From the NCBI RefSeq assembly GCF_003935425.1, contig NZ_RHQN01000006.1, forward strand, positions 310,001 through 374,000: a stretch of DNA of 64,000 nt, written 5' to 3'. Made by a program: the position numbers and the translations under genes. Below the pieces are notes generated by a model. The model searched no databases. It worked only from the letters and a program-made list of their open reading frames with translations, and had not been told where the DNA came from. Positions 30,868-42,282 of this stretch are shown here, piece after piece (the stretch's first letter is position 1; each line of letters begins with the position of its first letter). This DNA comes from Pseudomonas sp. v388. Its GTDB lineage: Bacteria; Pseudomonadota; Gammaproteobacteria; Pseudomonadales; Pseudomonadaceae.

Positions 30868-31584
30868 TTAAACGGTCAAAGACACAGCCAACGGCAGGAA
30901 CAGCGCGGTCGCCACGCCCATCAGGCTCATCGCCAGCGCCGCGAACGCTCCCGCTTCCTCACCTTCCTGCAAAGCCACCGAAGTGCCTACCGCGTGCGCG
31001 GTCAGGCCCAGCGCCATACCCCGGGCTGCGTGATGGGTCACGCCGGCCAGTGACAACAGGCCGGGCCCGAATATCGCACCGAATACGCCCGTGATCAGCA
31101 CGAACACCGCGGCCAGGGCCGCAACGCCGCCGATCTGCTGGGCCACCAGCATGGCAATCGGCGAGGTCACGGACTTGGGCGCCATGGTCATCAGGATCAT
31201 TTGATCGGCCCCGAACAACAGGCCCAGCGCCACGCAAAGCCCCGTCGCAAACACTCCGCCAATCACCAGCGTAGTTAAGGTTGGCCACAGCAACTGGCGA
31301 ATCCGCCGCAAATTCAGATAAAGCGGTACGGCCAGGGCAACGGTCGCAGGCCCCAGCAGTACGCCCAGAATCTCGGTACTGCTGCGATATTCGACATAAT
31401 CGAGGCCACATGCGAGCAGGATCGCGATCACCACCAGCATCGAGACCAGTACCGGTTGCAGAAACAGCCAGCGAGTCTTTTCGTATGCCGCCATGGCCAG
31501 CTGATAAGCGCCCAAAGTGATGGCGATGCCGAACAGCGGGTGATGGATCACCGACATCCAGGCGCCATGCCAGTCCAGGGTCAT
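30868..31584 (-). CDS. LrgB/CidB family membrane protein
   Basis: A 238-residue protein with about seven membrane helices: MSVIHHPLFGIAITLGAYQL, LEPVLVSMLVVIAILLACGL-like segments, and GALGLTAHAVGT-type motif here as ALGLTAHAVGTSVALQEGEE. It is the partner of LrgA. The pair resembles holins and anti-holins, but newer work on plant and bacterial homologues points to transport of small organic acids such as pyruvate or glycolate. The start is the ATG at 31584, overlapping the lrgA stop by four bases; the longer frame upstream is the shadow of lrgA. Confidence 0.9.
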   Translation of the reverse strand: MTLDWHGAWMSVIHHPLFGIAITLGAYQLAMAAYEKTRWLFLQPVLVSMLVVIAILLACGLDYVEYRSSTEILGVLLGPATVALAVPLYLNLRRIRQLLWPTLTTLVIGGVFATGLCVALGLLFGADQMILMTMAPKSVTSPIAMLVAQQIGGVAALAAVFVLITGVFGAIFGPGLLSLAGVTHHAARGMALGLTAHAVGTSVALQEGEEAGAFAALAMSLMGVATALFLPLAVSLTV

Positions 31585-31943
31585 GAGCGCTCCCCGCGAC
31601 GCGATTGGCGCTCGATCAGTTTCTGCATCAGCCAGCCTGCGAAGGTCACCGAGATCATCAACGACAAGGCCAGGGTGCCGAAGATGGCCCAGAAGTCTTC
31701 GGCGATCGCTGCGGCCCAGACCATCACGCCCACGGCGGGCGGCACCAGCAGCAGCGGCAGGTAACGCAGCAGGCTGGTGGCGGCCAGGCTGACCGGCTCG
31801 CTCACTTCGCCGCGCAGCATCAGATAACCCAGCAGAAATACCAGACCGATGATCGGCCCCGGAAGCATCGACAAGAACAGATGGTTGAGCGCCGTTCCCA
31901 GCAACTGGAACAGCACCAGCCATGTCAGACCCCGTAGCAACAT
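31581..31943 (-). CDS. LrgA/CidA family membrane protein
   Basis: A 120-residue protein with four predicted helices (LLRGLTWLVLFQLLGTAL, LPGPIIGLVFLLGYLML, LRYLPLLLVPPAVGVMVWAA and FGTLALSLMISVTFAGWLM). The LPGPIIGL motif is the signature of the family. It begins the lrgA-lrgB pair, transcribed leftwards, and the LON-domain gene may follow on the same message. The ATG at 31943 is preferred: the longer frame to 32006 runs into non-conserved sequence. Confidence 0.9.
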   Translation of the reverse strand: MLLRGLTWLVLFQLLGTALNHLFLSMLPGPIIGLVFLLGYLMLRGEVSEPVSLAATSLLRYLPLLLVPPAVGVMVWAAAIAEDFWAIFGTLALSLMISVTFAGWLMQKLIERQSRRGERS

Positions 31944-32145
31944 GAGAACTCCAGCGAAATGAACGGACCGGATAAAACAGCGCGCATTATAAACACGCCG
32001 CGCCAAGGGTCATGAGCAGGTATTCGCGCGCTCCAGGCGCCTTGACCAACCTCCAACCCTCTGCTGATCTTCAGTTCGCTCGGGCAGGCAACGCTCTGCT
32101 CGGGCCAGGCATCATGTGAAACAACAAGACGACAAGGAGAGTGAT

Positions 32146-32601
32146 ATGCCTTTTGTACCTGCTACAGAGCTTGCGCACTATGTCGGCAAGGAACTGGGAT
32201 GTTCCGACTGGCTGACCATCGATCAAGAACGCATCAATCTGTTCGCCGAAGCCACCGGCGACCATCAGTTCATTCATGTCGACCCCGAACAGGCTGCAAA
32301 AACGCCCTTCGGTGGCACCATCGCCCACGGTTTTCTCTCGCTGTCGCTGATCCCCAAACTGATGGAGGATCTGCTGGTACTGCCTGAAGGCCTGAAAATG
32401 GCGGTCAACTATGGCCTGGACAGTGTGCGTTTCGTCCAGCCGGTCAAGGTGAATTCGCGGGTCCGACTCAAGGTCGAGCTGGGCGACGTGACCGAGAAGA
32501 AACCTGGTCAGTGGCTGCTCAAAGTCATCGCCACCCTGGAAATCGAAGGCGAGGAAAAGCCGGCGTTCGTGGCGGAACCGCTGTCCCTTTGCTTCGTGTA
32601 A
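32146..32601 (+). CDS. phaJ: MaoC-type (R)-specific enoyl-CoA hydratase, PhaJ-like
   Basis: Hot-dog-fold hydratase that makes (R)-3-hydroxyacyl-CoA, a link from beta-oxidation to polyhydroxyalkanoate synthesis. The 151 residues have the hydratase-2 signature with Asp and His as active-site residues: FAEATGDHQFIHVDPEQAA, then FGGTIAHGFLSLSLIP. The ATG at 32146 follows AAGGAGAG. The name phaJ (PhaJ4 type) rests on its resemblance to the Pseudomonas protein in this neighbourhood; a more general acyl-CoA hydratase remains possible. Confidence 0.85.
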   Translation: MPFVPATELAHYVGKELGCSDWLTIDQERINLFAEATGDHQFIHVDPEQAAKTPFGGTIAHGFLSLSLIPKLMEDLLVLPEGLKMAVNYGLDSVRFVQPVKVNSRVRLKVELGDVTEKKPGQWLLKVIATLEIEGEEKPAFVAEPLSLCFV

Positions 32602-32614
32602 CGCCCACCTGACA

Positions 32615-32640
32615 CGAAACAGTCGTAACAGACTGTTTCG
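32615..32640 (+). terminator. Hairpin after the phaJ-like gene
   Basis: A perfect ten-base stem, CGAAACAGTC (32615-32624) and GACTGTTTCG (32631-32640), with a six-base loop, begins 13 bases after the stop. The U tract is poor. It probably ends the single-gene transcript. Confidence 0.55.
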
Positions 32641-32734
32641 TCCCGCTTACTCGCTGCGGCATACTTCCCTACGGCTGAACGAACCCGCCATTGCCGGGGT
32701 GTCTCACGCTGATCAACTCATTCCGGGACCCTAC

Positions 32735-34462
32735 ATGCGCGCGCTCGCTTCTCTGGCTCTGACCCTCCTGCTCGCCGGTTGCGGCGACAGTGAATCCCTG
32801 TTGCCTCCCGATGGACTGCTCGCCGATGGCGGACGCTATCGCGGCGACCTGGTCAATGGGATGCTGCAAGGCCAAGGCCGGATCGATTACCCCAACGGCA
32901 GCTGGTACGCAGGGGAATTCGAGCGCGGTCAGCGGCAGGGCCGTGGCGAGTGGCACGCCAGTAATGGCGACATCTACATCGGCGGTTTCGAGAACGGCCT
33001 GTTCCACGGCCAGGGCAAATTCACCAACCGTGCGGGCGGCAGTTACGTCGGCGGTTTCAAGCTGGGACGACGCGACGGCGAAGGCACGCTCAAGGAAACC
33101 GGCGTGCTGTATCGCGGCCAGTTCAAGGACGGCCTGTACCATGGCCCCGGCCGCCTCGAACTGGCGGACGGCAGCCAGCACCAGGGGCAATTCGCCAACG
33201 GACAGCCCAACGGTGAAGGTGTGCGCAGCGATGCCAACGGCAATTCCTACAGCGGCAGATTCGTCGACGGCCAGTTGCAAGGTATCGGCAGCTTCAGCAG
33301 CGCCGAGGGCGACCAGTATGTCGGCGGCTTCCGCAACAACCAGATCGACGGCAAAGGCCGCTACGAGAACAGCGACGGCGACGTCTGGAGCGGAGAGTTC
33401 AAGGAAGGTGCGCTGACCGGAGCAGGCGAGTTGATTGGCGCCGATGGCAGCCGTTATCAGGGTCGCTTCGCCAACGGGCAGTTCATGGGCGAAGGCCATC
33501 TGCAGTTGCCCGACGGCAGTCGTTACGAAGGTGAGTTTGCCAACGACACTTATCATGGAAACGGCACGCTGACGGCCGCCGATGGCAGCGTGCAGAAAGG
33601 CGTCTGGGTCAACGGACAGCGGGTACGTGACGCCAAGGGCAAACTGTTGCCGGACCCGCTGGAAACCGGCCTTCTCGCCCAAGGCCCCTTGCTGGACAAA
33701 GCCTTGCAAGCGGTGCCGGCTTCGTCGCCCGCCCCCGAACTCTACAGCCTGGTGGTGGCCGGTGACGGCAAGCAGAGCGTGTTTCTGCGCGAAGCCGACT
33801 ACGTCAGCGATCTGCTGGCGACCCGCTTCGGCGCCCACGGGCAAATCGTCCTGACCAACCACCGCGACCACATGGATGATCGCCCGCTGGCGACCCGCGA
33901 AACCATCAGCCGCGCGGTCCAGACCCTGGCCCAGCGCACCGGACCTGAAGACCTGGTGTTCATCTACCTGACCAGCCACGGCACTGAAGAGCACGAACTG
34001 GTGCTCGATCAACCACGGCTCTCCCTTGCCGATCTTTCCACGGACGCGCTGGCCGACGCCCTTGCGCCGCTCAAGAAGCGGGACAAGATCGTGGTGATCT
34101 CTGCCTGCTACTCCGGAGGCTTTATCCCCAACCTCAAGGACGAGCGAACCGTGGTCATCACGGCCTCGCGGGCGGACCGGGTGTCGTTCGGTTGTTCCGA
34201 GGAAGCGGACTTCACTTACTTTGGCGATGCACTATTCAGCAGGGCACTGGTCGAAACCGATGACTTGCAGCAGGCTTTCAGCAGCGCCAAGGCGTATGTG
34301 GCGCAACGCGAGCAAGAAGATAACTTCGAAGCCTCCGAGCCACAGATATGGGCGCCCGACGGGGTGCTCGCACGCTGGCAACTGTTGCGCAAGAATCAGG
34401 CTGAGCGCGCGCTGAACACGACGTTGACTCGCAAGGAAGCGAAGTCCTCGACCAGCCGCTAG
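32735..34462 (+). CDS. MORN-repeat lipoprotein with C13/caspase-like protease domain
   Basis: A 575-residue protein in three parts. Residues 1-16 are a lipoprotein signal peptide (LTLLLAGC, Cys16). Residues about 33-300 are eleven to twelve MORN repeats of 23 residues each (pattern GxxYxGxFxxGxxxGxGxxxxxD). Residues about 335-550 are a peptidase of the C13 (legumain) family in the caspase-haemoglobinase clan, with the catalytic dyad His415 (YLTSHG) and Cys458 (VVISACYSGGF). MORN repeats bind membranes or proteins. The substrate is unknown. The protein should face the periplasm or be anchored in the outer membrane. The ATG at 32735 is set by the signal peptide. Similar proteins exist in other pseudomonads. 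Confidence 0.88.
   Translation: MRALASLALTLLLAGCGDSESLLPPDGLLADGGRYRGDLVNGMLQGQGRIDYPNGSWYAGEFERGQRQGRGEWHASNGDIYIGGFENGLFHGQGKFTNRAGGSYVGGFKLGRRDGEGTLKETGVLYRGQFKDGLYHGPGRLELADGSQHQGQFANGQPNGEGVRSDANGNSYSGRFVDGQLQGIGSFSSAEGDQYVGGFRNNQIDGKGRYENSDGDVWSGEFKEGALTGAGELIGADGSRYQGRFANGQFMGEGHLQLPDGSRYEGEFANDTYHGNGTLTAADGSVQKGVWVNGQRVRDAKGKLLPDPLETGLLAQGPLLDKALQAVPASSPAPELYSLVVAGDGKQSVFLREADYVSDLLATRFGAHGQIVLTNHRDHMDDRPLATRETISRAVQTLAQRTGPEDLVFIYLTSHGTEEHELVLDQPRLSLADLSTDALADALAPLKKRDKIVVISACYSGGFIPNLKDERTVVITASRADRVSFGCSEEADFTYFGDALFSRALVETDDLQQAFSSAKAYVAQREQEDNFEASEPQIWAPDGVLARWQLLRKNQAERALNTTLTRKEAKSSTSR
32831..33634 (+). repeat. Tandem coding repeat (MORN units, 69-base period)
   Basis: The part of the preceding gene encoding the MORN array repeats with a period near 69 bases (23 codons), about eleven and a half units. 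The copies are divergent at the nucleotide level, so this is an old protein-level array and not a recent expansion. Confidence 0.8.
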
Positions 34463-34489
34463 GCTGTTCAGTATCAAGGGAGAAACACT

Positions 34490-35131
34490 ATGTACTTGAC
34501 GCCACAACACATCCTGCTCGCAGGAGCCACGGGACTCACGGGCGAACATCTGCTGGATCGCCTGCTCAACGAACCTACCGTCAGCCGTGTGCTGGCGCCC
34601 ACTCGGCGGCCGCTGGCCGAACATCCTCATCTGGAAAACCCGGTGGGCGATCTACCGGCACTGCTGCCGTCGCTGGGCGGCCAGGTCGATATCGCATTCT
34701 GCTGCCTGGGCACCACCATCAAGCAGGCGGGCTCTCAAGAAGCATTCAAGGCGGTGGACCTTGACCTGGTGGTGGCATTCGGCAAGCGTGCGCGTGAGCT
34801 CGGCGCCCGCCATCTGCTGGTGATCAGCGCGGTGAATGCGGACCCGGACTCCAGCGTGTTCTATAGCCGCGTCAAAGGCGAAATGGAGCTGGCCTTGCAA
34901 GCGCAGGACTGGCCGCAACTGACCCTGGCGCGCCCTTCCCTGCTGGTCGGCAACCGCCCCGAAACCCGCTGGGCCGAACAACTGGCCGCGCCGATCGCCA
35001 AACTGATTCCCGGTAAATATGGCGCCATCGAAGCCTGCCAGCTGGCCCGCGCCCTGTGGCGGCTGGCGCTGGAAGAACAGGACGGCGTGCGGGTTGTGGA
35101 GTCCGATGAGTTGAGGAAGTTGGGGAAGTAG
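34490..35131 (+). CDS. NAD(P)-binding short-chain oxidoreductase-like protein
   Basis: A 213-residue Rossmann-fold protein of the atypical SDR group (NmrA/HTATIP2-like). The dinucleotide motif [18 protein letters not shown] is at the N-terminus, followed by [19 protein letters not shown] and [21 protein letters not shown] (quoted in part as [11 protein letters not shown]), with Tyr and Lys in the usual YxxxK arrangement. The substrate is not known. It is 28 bases behind the MORN-protease gene, so cotranscription is possible. Confidence 0.85.
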   Translation: MYLTPQHILLAGATGLTGEHLLDRLLNEPTVSRVLAPTRRPLAEHPHLENPVGDLPALLPSLGGQVDIAFCCLGTTIKQAGSQEAFKAVDLDLVVAFGKRARELGARHLLVISAVNADPDSSVFYSRVKGEMELALQAQDWPQLTLARPSLLVGNRPETRWAEQLAAPIAKLIPGKYGAIEACQLARALWRLALEEQDGVRVVESDELRKLGK

Positions 35132-35146
35132 CGCCTTGCGTTCTAC

Positions 35147-35176
35147 CTCTGTCGCGAACAAGCGCGCTCCTACAAC
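35147..35176. repeat. Short REP-like remnant
   Basis: GTCGCGAACAAGCGCGCTCC followed by TACAA resembles one half of a family B unit. No matching arm is nearby. It lies between two converging genes. Confidence 0.4.
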
Positions 35177-35454
35177 CCGCCCTGCGCCTGGAACCCGACC
35201 CCTGCTGCGGTCAATAACGAAAGCGGCAGCAGCAGGGTATCGAGCAACGCACTGCCCGGCAGGTCTAGACCGGGATAGCGCGGCGCTTGCGCACCGAAGC
35301 GGTCCATCGCGCAGCAACCGCCTTCGATCGCATACCAATCCAGCCGCGTACCGGCGTAGACCACCGGCGCGCCGGGCTTGCCGGCATTCAGCGTTCTGAC
35401 CGTGGCACAGCCGGTCATGGTTAACGCCAGCACCAATACCAGAACCCTAGTCAT
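35170..35454 (-). CDS. YceK/YidQ family lipoprotein
   Basis: A 94-residue lipoprotein ([13 protein letters not shown], Cys near residue 14) of the DUF1375 YceK/YidQ family. The signature [21 protein letters not shown] and a hydrophobic Leu-rich C-terminal part ([20 protein letters not shown]) are visible. Function unknown. The ATG at 35454 is eight bases inside the end of ubiX, which argues for coupled expression; the frame upstream of it is the shadow of ubiX. Confidence 0.85.
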   Translation of the reverse strand: MTRVLVLVLALTMTGCATVRTLNAGKPGAPVVYAGTRLDWYAIEGGCCAMDRFGAQAPRYPGLDLPGSALLDTLLLPLSLLTAAGVGFQAQGGL

Positions 35455-36072
35455 TGCTGCCCATATGATGCTCGCCCCAACGCGGCAACATGTCCTGTGG
35501 AATGTCGAGCAGGTTGAGAATCCGCGCGACCACGAAATCCACCAGATCATCGATGGTCTGCGGCTGATGATAGAAACCGGGCGAAGCCGGCAGGATTACC
35601 GCCCCCATGTTCGACAGCTTGAGCATGTTCTCCAGGTGGATGCTGGAAAACGGCGCCTCGCGCGGCACCAGAATCAGCTGGCGACGTTCCTTCAAGGTCA
35701 CATCGGCGGCGCGTTCGATCAGGTTGTTGCAAGCGCCTGAGGCAATGGCCGACAGCGTTCCGGTGGAACACGGCACGACCACCATGGCGCTGGGCGAACC
35801 GGAGCCGGAGGCCACTGGCGACATCCAGTCATCGCGACCGTACACACGAATCTGCCCGGCCGACGCGCCGGTGTATTCGGTGAGAAACGCCTGCAGCATG
35901 GTTGGCTTGGGCGGCAGGCGCACGTCGGTTTCCGTTGCCACCACCAGTTGGGCGGCCTTGGAAATCAGAAAATGCACTTCCCGGTCTTCGCGCACCAGGC
36001 AATCGAGCAGCCGCAAACCATACTGCGCGCCGGACGCGCCGGTCATGGCCAGGGTAATGCGCTCCGGACCGC

Positions 36073-36076
<4 letters not shown>
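35447..36076 (-). CDS. ubiX: Flavin prenyltransferase UbiX
   Basis: Makes the prenylated FMN cofactor used by the UbiD decarboxylase in ubiquinone synthesis. The 209 residues show the family pattern: [40 protein letters not shown] and [20 protein letters not shown], with the flavin- and dimethylallyl-phosphate-binding residues in place. The ATG at 36076 overlaps the mpl stop by four bases. UbiX directly after mpl is the usual Pseudomonas order. Confidence 0.96.
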
Positions 36077-37422
<1,346 letters not shown>

Positions 37423-37646
37423 GACTACCTCTTAGAACATGCGCGCAGGTTAGCTCAGGGACAGTGAAATGGCACCCGGTGTTTGTCCGGAAATCATTGC
37501 AGGATGCCGAAGCGGCCAGACGCCTGAGGCTAAAGTTCAAGCGTCGGGAAACCCATAAATGACCTACGCTTGAGTATTCCCTGCCGAATCTGAAACGCGA
37601 GAACGATACAGACTCCCTCCACCAACAAGAATCAGGAGACATCACC

Positions 37647-39167
37647 ATGCGTTACGCACATCCCGGTACCGAAGGCGCTATCGTCAATTTCAAGGAGCGC
37701 TACGGTAACTACATCGGCGGCGAATTCGTCGCCCCGGTCAAAGGCGAATACTTCACCAATACCTCGCCGGTCAACGGCAAGCCGATTGCCGAATTCCCCC
37801 GTTCCAGTGCCGAAGACATCGACAAGGCGCTGGACGCTGCCCACGCGGCAGCCGCGCAATGGGGTTCGACCTCGGCCCAGGCGCGCTCGCTGATCCTGCT
37901 GAAAATCGCCGACCGCATCGAAGCCAATCTGGAAACCCTGGCCATCACCGAGACCTGGGACAACGGCAAGGCGATTCGCGAAACCCTGAACGCCGACATT
38001 CCCCTGGCCGCCGACCACTTCCGCTACTTCGCCGGTGCCCTGCGCGCCCAGGAAGGCAGCGCCGCCGAGATCGACGGCAACACCGTGGCCTATCACATCC
38101 ATGAGCCGCTGGGCGTGGTCGGCCAGATCATCCCGTGGAATTTCCCGATCCTGATGGCCGCGTGGAAACTTGCCCCGGCGCTGGCGGCGGGCAACTGCGT
38201 GGTGCTCAAGCCCGCTGAACAGACGCCGCTGGGCATCAGCGTGCTGGTTGAGCTTATCGGCGATCTGCTGCCGCCCGGCGTGTTGAACATCGTTCAGGGC
38301 TACGGCAAAGAGGCCGGTGAAGCGCTGGCCAGCAGCAAGCGCATCGCCAAGATTGCCTTCACCGGCTCGACGCCAGTGGGTTCGCACATCATGAAACTGG
38401 CGGCGGACAACATCATTCCGTCCACCGTGGAGCTGGGCGGCAAGTCACCGAACATTTTCTTTGAAGACATCATGAGCGCCGAGCCGGAGTTCATCGAAAA
38501 GGCCGCCGAAGGGCTGGTGCTGGCGTTCTTCAATCAAGGCGAAGTGTGCACCTGCCCTTCGCGGGCGCTGGTTCAGGAATCGATCTATCCGCAGTTCATG
38601 GAAGCGGTGATGGCCAAGATCGAGAAGATCAAGCGTGGCGACCCGCTGGACACCGACACCATGGTTGGCGCGCAAGCCTCGCAGCAACAATTCGACAAGA
38701 TCCTCTCGTATCTGGACATCGCCAAAAATGAAGGCGCCGAATTGCTGACCGGCGGTAAGGTCGAGGCGCTGGAAGGCAATTTGGCCACCGGCTATTACAT
38801 TCAGCCAACCCTGCTCAAGGGCAACAACAAGATGCGGGTGTTCCAGGAAGAAATCTTCGGCCCGGTGGTCAGCGTCACGACCTTCAGGGACGAAGCCGAA
38901 GCCCTGGCGATTGCCAATGACACTGAATTCGGCCTCGGCGCCGGCGTCTGGACCCGCGACATCAACCGCGCTTACCGCGTGGGCCGGGCAATCAAGGCTG
39001 GCCGCGTGTGGACCAATTGCTACCACCTCTACCCCGCGCATGCGGCGTTTGGCGGTTACAAAAAGTCCGGTGTCGGCCGCGAAACCCACAAGATCGCGCT
39101 GGAGCACTATCAACAGACCAAGAACCTGCTGGTGAGCTACGACATCAATCCGTTGGGGTTCTTCTAA
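37647..39167 (+). CDS. Aldehyde dehydrogenase of the ExaC/AcoD type
   Basis: NAD-dependent aldehyde dehydrogenase, 506 residues, with the usual motifs: [27 protein letters not shown], the Glu of [12 protein letters not shown] and the catalytic Cys of [13 protein letters not shown]. The neighbours downstream, eutB and eutC, make acetaldehyde from ethanolamine, and the enzyme is well placed to oxidise it to acetate. In Pseudomonas this neighbourhood is the ethanolamine-catabolism locus. A consensus AATCAGGAGACATCACC precedes the ATG, giving a strong ribosome-binding site. I do not see a clear sigma-54 box in the upstream gap. Confidence 0.93.
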   Translation: MRYAHPGTEGAIVNFKERYGNYIGGEFVAPVKGEYFTNTSPVNGKPIAEFPRSSAEDIDKALDAAHAAAAQWGSTSAQARSLILLKIADRIEANLETLAITETWDNGKAIRETLNADIPLAADHFRYFAGALRAQEGSAAEIDGNTVAYHIHEPLGVVGQIIPWNFPILMAAWKLAPALAAGNCVVLKPAEQTPLGISVLVELIGDLLPPGVLNIVQGYGKEAGEALASSKRIAKIAFTGSTPVGSHIMKLAADNIIPSTVELGGKSPNIFFEDIMSAEPEFIEKAAEGLVLAFFNQGEVCTCPSRALVQESIYPQFMEAVMAKIEKIKRGDPLDTDTMVGAQASQQQFDKILSYLDIAKNEGAELLTGGKVEALEGNLATGYYIQPTLLKGNNKMRVFQEEIFGPVVSVTTFRDEAEALAIANDTEFGLGAGVWTRDINRAYRVGRAIKAGRVWTNCYHLYPAHAAFGGYKKSGVGRETHKIALEHYQQTKNLLVSYDINPLGFF

Positions 39168-39191
39168 GCTAACCCTGTAGGAGCGGAACCA

Positions 39192-39293
39192 GTGGGAGCG
39201 GACCGGGCGGCGATCCGCTTGTGCGCGAAGGGGCTTGGCTGACAAAACATGGGTCAGCTGAGCCGACCTCTTCGCGGACAAGCCCGCTCCCAC
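39192..39293. repeat. REP pair, family B
   Basis: GTGGGAGCGGACCGGGCGGC at the left and CTTCGCGGACAAGCCCGCTC at the right, matching the family at 4397 and 28009. It fills the gap between the aldehyde dehydrogenase gene and eutB and could reduce transcription into eutBC. Confidence 0.8.
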
Positions 39294-39352
39294 GAGGGTA
39301 TGGCGTACTAATTGCTTGCGTGAATGCCCATAAACCTTCATGGAGGATTTGA

Positions 39353-40747
39353 ATGGCAAGCTTTTCCCGCGCAGTGGGTGTGCAAACCTACCGATTCGAC
39401 AGCCTCAAGGATGTCATGGCCAAGGCCAGTCCCGCCCGCTCGGGCGACTTTCTGGCCGGCGTCGCAGCGCAGAGCGATGCTGAACGGGTTGCGGCGCAAA
39501 TGGCGCTGGCCGATATTCCTCTCAAGCATTTCCTTCAGGAAGCCCTGATTCCGTATGAAAGCGACGAAGTCACCCGGCTGATTCTCGACACCCATGACGC
39601 CCAGGCATTCGCGCCGGTCAGCCACCTCACGGTAGGCGGTTTTCGCGACTGGCTGCTCAGCAACAGCGCGGACGAAGCCAGCCTGGGTGCTCTGGCGCCG
39701 GGCCTGACGCCGGAGATGGCTGCGGCGGTTTCCAAGATCATGCGTGTACAGGATCTGGTACTGGTCGCACAGAAAATCCGCGTCGTGACCAGCTTTCGCA
39801 ACACCGTCGGCCTGCGCGGGCGCCTGTCGACGCGCTTGCAGCCCAATCATCCGACCGACGACCCGTCCGGCATCGCGGCCAGCATCCTCGATGGCCTGCT
39901 GTACGGGAACGGCGATGCCATGATCGGCATCAATCCCGCAACCGACAGCACCTCGTCGATCGTTGCGCTGCTGGAAATGCTCGACGCCATCGTTCAGCGT
40001 TATGAAATCCCGACTCAATCCTGCGTGCTGACCCACGTCACCACGTCCATCGAGGTCATCAATCGCGGCGTGCCGGTGGACCTGGTGTTCCAGTCGATCA
40101 CCGGCACCGAAGCGGCAAACGCCAGTTTCGGCATCAATCTGCAACTGTTGCAGGAAGGCTATGATGCGGGCCTGAGCCTCAACCGCGGAACGTTGGGCCG
40201 CAACCTGATGTACTTCGAGACCGGCCAGGGCAGCGCGCTGTCGGCCAATGCCCATCACGGCGTGGATCAGCAGACCTGCGAGGCCCGCGCTTACGGTGTC
40301 GCGCGGCAGTTCAAACCGTTTCTGGTCAACACCGTGGTCGGCTTCATCGGCCCGGAATACCTGTACAACGGCAAGCAGATCATCCGCGCCGGCCTTGAAG
40401 ATCATTTCTGCGGCAAGTTGCTGGGCGTGCCGATGGGTTGCGACATCTGCTACACCAACCATGCCGAAGCCGATCAGGACGACATGGACACGCTGCTGAC
40501 GCTGCTGGGCGTGGCCGGGATTAACTTCATCATGGGCATTCCGGGCTCCGACGACATCATGCTCAATTACCAGACCACGTCCTTTCACGACGCGCTCTAC
40601 GCGCGACAAACACTGGGCCTGCGAGCGGCACCCGAGTACGAGGCCTGGCTGGAAAAAATGGGCATCTTCACCCAGGCGGACGGCCATGTGCGCTTTGGCG
40701 ACAGCCTGCCACCGGCCTTTCGCCAGGCGTTGGGGCATATCGCATGA
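39353..40747 (+). CDS. eutB: Ethanolamine ammonia-lyase large subunit
   Basis: Adenosylcobalamin-dependent lyase, heavy chain, converting ethanolamine to acetaldehyde and ammonia with EutC. The 464 residues hold the TIM barrel with the ethanolamine-binding region and the typical segments [40 protein letters not shown] and [14 protein letters not shown]. The ATG follows TGGAGGATTTGA. Its end overlaps the eutC start by four bases (ATGA), so the two subunits are coupled. Confidence 0.97.
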   Translation: MASFSRAVGVQTYRFDSLKDVMAKASPARSGDFLAGVAAQSDAERVAAQMALADIPLKHFLQEALIPYESDEVTRLILDTHDAQAFAPVSHLTVGGFRDWLLSNSADEASLGALAPGLTPEMAAAVSKIMRVQDLVLVAQKIRVVTSFRNTVGLRGRLSTRLQPNHPTDDPSGIAASILDGLLYGNGDAMIGINPATDSTSSIVALLEMLDAIVQRYEIPTQSCVLTHVTTSIEVINRGVPVDLVFQSITGTEAANASFGINLQLLQEGYDAGLSLNRGTLGRNLMYFETGQGSALSANAHHGVDQQTCEARAYGVARQFKPFLVNTVVGFIGPEYLYNGKQIIRAGLEDHFCGKLLGVPMGCDICYTNHAEADQDDMDTLLTLLGVAGINFIMGIPGSDDIMLNYQTTSFHDALYARQTLGLRAAPEYEAWLEKMGIFTQADGHVRFGDSLPPAFRQALGHIA

Positions 40748-41595
40748 GTGAAATTCCGGAAAACGACAACGACACCCTCGGCCTGCCCGCCAATCCGTGG
40801 CAGGCGTTGAGGCGCCTGACGCCCGCGCGCATCGCTCTGGGCCGTACCGGCACCAGCCTGCCGACCACCGCGCAACTGGACTTCCAGCTCGCCCACGCGC
40901 AAGCGCGTGACGCCGTGCATCTGGCATTCGATCACGCCGCAATCAGCGCGCAACTTGCAGAACAAGGTCAGGAAACCCTGCTGCTGCACAGTGCGGCAGC
41001 GGATCGCGACAATTATCTTCAGCGCCCCGATCTGGGGCGGCGCCTCAATGATGATTCCGCTCGCCAGCTGCGTGACCACGCCGACACCCACCCCGGTGGC
41101 TGCGATCTGGCCGTCGTCATCGCCGATGGGCTGTCCGCGCTGGCCGTGCACCGCCATGCCGTGCCGTTTCTCCTGCATGTGCGGGAACAGGCAGCGGCCG
41201 ATGGCTGGAGCCTGTCCCCGATCGTGCTGGTCGAGCAGGGCCGGGTAGCGGTTGCCGATGAGGTCGGCCAGTTGCTGGGCGCCAGGATGGTGGTGATCCT
41301 GATTGGCGAACGGCCAGGCCTGAGTTCGCCCGACAGCCTGGGTCTATACTTCACCTACTCGCCCAAAGTGGGCCTGAACGATGCTCATCGCAACTGCATT
41401 TCCAACATCAGGCTGGAAGGCTTGAGCTACGCAATGGCCGCGCATCGTCTGCTGTATCTGATGCGTGAAGCCTGCCGCAGGCAGCTTTCCGGCGTACATC
41501 TCAAGGACGAAGCCGAAATGAAGACCATTGAACCGGACACCGCAGCCGTCAAAAAAGGAAATTTCCTGCTCAACGGGCCTGCCGACGTGCTTTAG
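40744..41595 (+). CDS. eutC: Ethanolamine ammonia-lyase small subunit
   Basis: Light chain that, with EutB, forms the adenosylcobalamin site. The 283 residues start with a short variable region, then [20 protein letters not shown] (the EutC signature), [15 protein letters not shown] and [20 protein letters not shown], closing with the conserved C-terminal [20 protein letters not shown]. Standard length. No microcompartment genes are present, as is typical of pseudomonads. Confidence 0.96.
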   Translation: MSEIPENDNDTLGLPANPWQALRRLTPARIALGRTGTSLPTTAQLDFQLAHAQARDAVHLAFDHAAISAQLAEQGQETLLLHSAAADRDNYLQRPDLGRRLNDDSARQLRDHADTHPGGCDLAVVIADGLSALAVHRHAVPFLLHVREQAAADGWSLSPIVLVEQGRVAVADEVGQLLGARMVVILIGERPGLSSPDSLGLYFTYSPKVGLNDAHRNCISNIRLEGLSYAMAAHRLLYLMREACRRQLSGVHLKDEAEMKTIEPDTAAVKKGNFLLNGPADVL

Positions 41596-41677
41596 ATTGC
41601 GCTTTCTAACCCGGTCGGCCAGCATCGAATCGCCCGGCGCGCAGTGAACAGCCCCCATAGTGAAGTTGAGGCCCAAC

Positions 41678-42130
41678 ATGCGGATCATCAAAGCCACGCT
41701 TGAACATCTGGACCTGCTGACCCCTCTGTTCATCAAATACCGTGAGTTCTACGGTGAACTCTCGTACCCGGAAGCCTCCCGGGATTTTCTGGAAAAACGC
41801 CTGCGCCGGGATGAATCGGTCATCTATCTGGCGCTTGCCAAGGATGACGACCGGAAAGTCCTGGGGTTCTGCCAGTTGTATCCCAGCTTTTCCTCGCTTT
41901 CGCTCAAGCGCGTGTGGATCCTCAATGACATCTACGTCATCGAAGAGTCCCGTCGCCAGCTGGTGGCCGATCACTTGATGAAGCATGCCAAGAAAATGGC
42001 CAAGGAAACCCACGCGATTCGCATGCGGGTTGCCACCAGCAGCAGCAACGAGATCGCTCAGAAGGTCTACGAGTCCATCGGCTTCAAGGAAGATACCCAA
42101 TTCAAGAACTACGTCCTGCCGATCAACTGA
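41678..42130 (+). CDS. GNAT family N-acetyltransferase
   Basis: A 150-residue acetyltransferase. The N-terminus MRIIKATLEHLDLLTPLFIKYREF, RVWILNDIYVIEESRRQLVADHLMKHAKKMAKE (core YVIEESRRQLVADHLM, the acetyl-CoA-binding region) and NEIAQKVYESIGFKEDTQF are typical of the GNAT fold. The substrate is unknown. It follows eutC at 82 bases and may or may not be cotranscribed; homologues sit here in other Pseudomonas. The ATG at 41678 is preferred to an in-frame start a few codons earlier. Confidence 0.9.
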   Translation: MRIIKATLEHLDLLTPLFIKYREFYGELSYPEASRDFLEKRLRRDESVIYLALAKDDDRKVLGFCQLYPSFSSLSLKRVWILNDIYVIEESRRQLVADHLMKHAKKMAKETHAIRMRVATSSSNEIAQKVYESIGFKEDTQFKNYVLPIN

Positions 42131-42282
42131 GCCATCGGCGGCTGCTGACGCAACGGAGCAGCCGCTTCCCACCACAACCGGCGCACACCCGACCGGCATT
42201 TCCCCTCTATAATGCCGCGCGTATCGACCAGTCGTATTTTCCGCTCGCGACCCGGCTCCGGGTTATCGCCTCAGGTGTGCCA

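Noticed and set aside
37460-37485. A possible sigma-54 promoter (TGGCACCC followed by TTTG) before the aldehyde dehydrogenase
   Set aside because: The -24-like half is good, but the GC of the -12 half is missing and the spacing to TTTG is wrong by about two bases.
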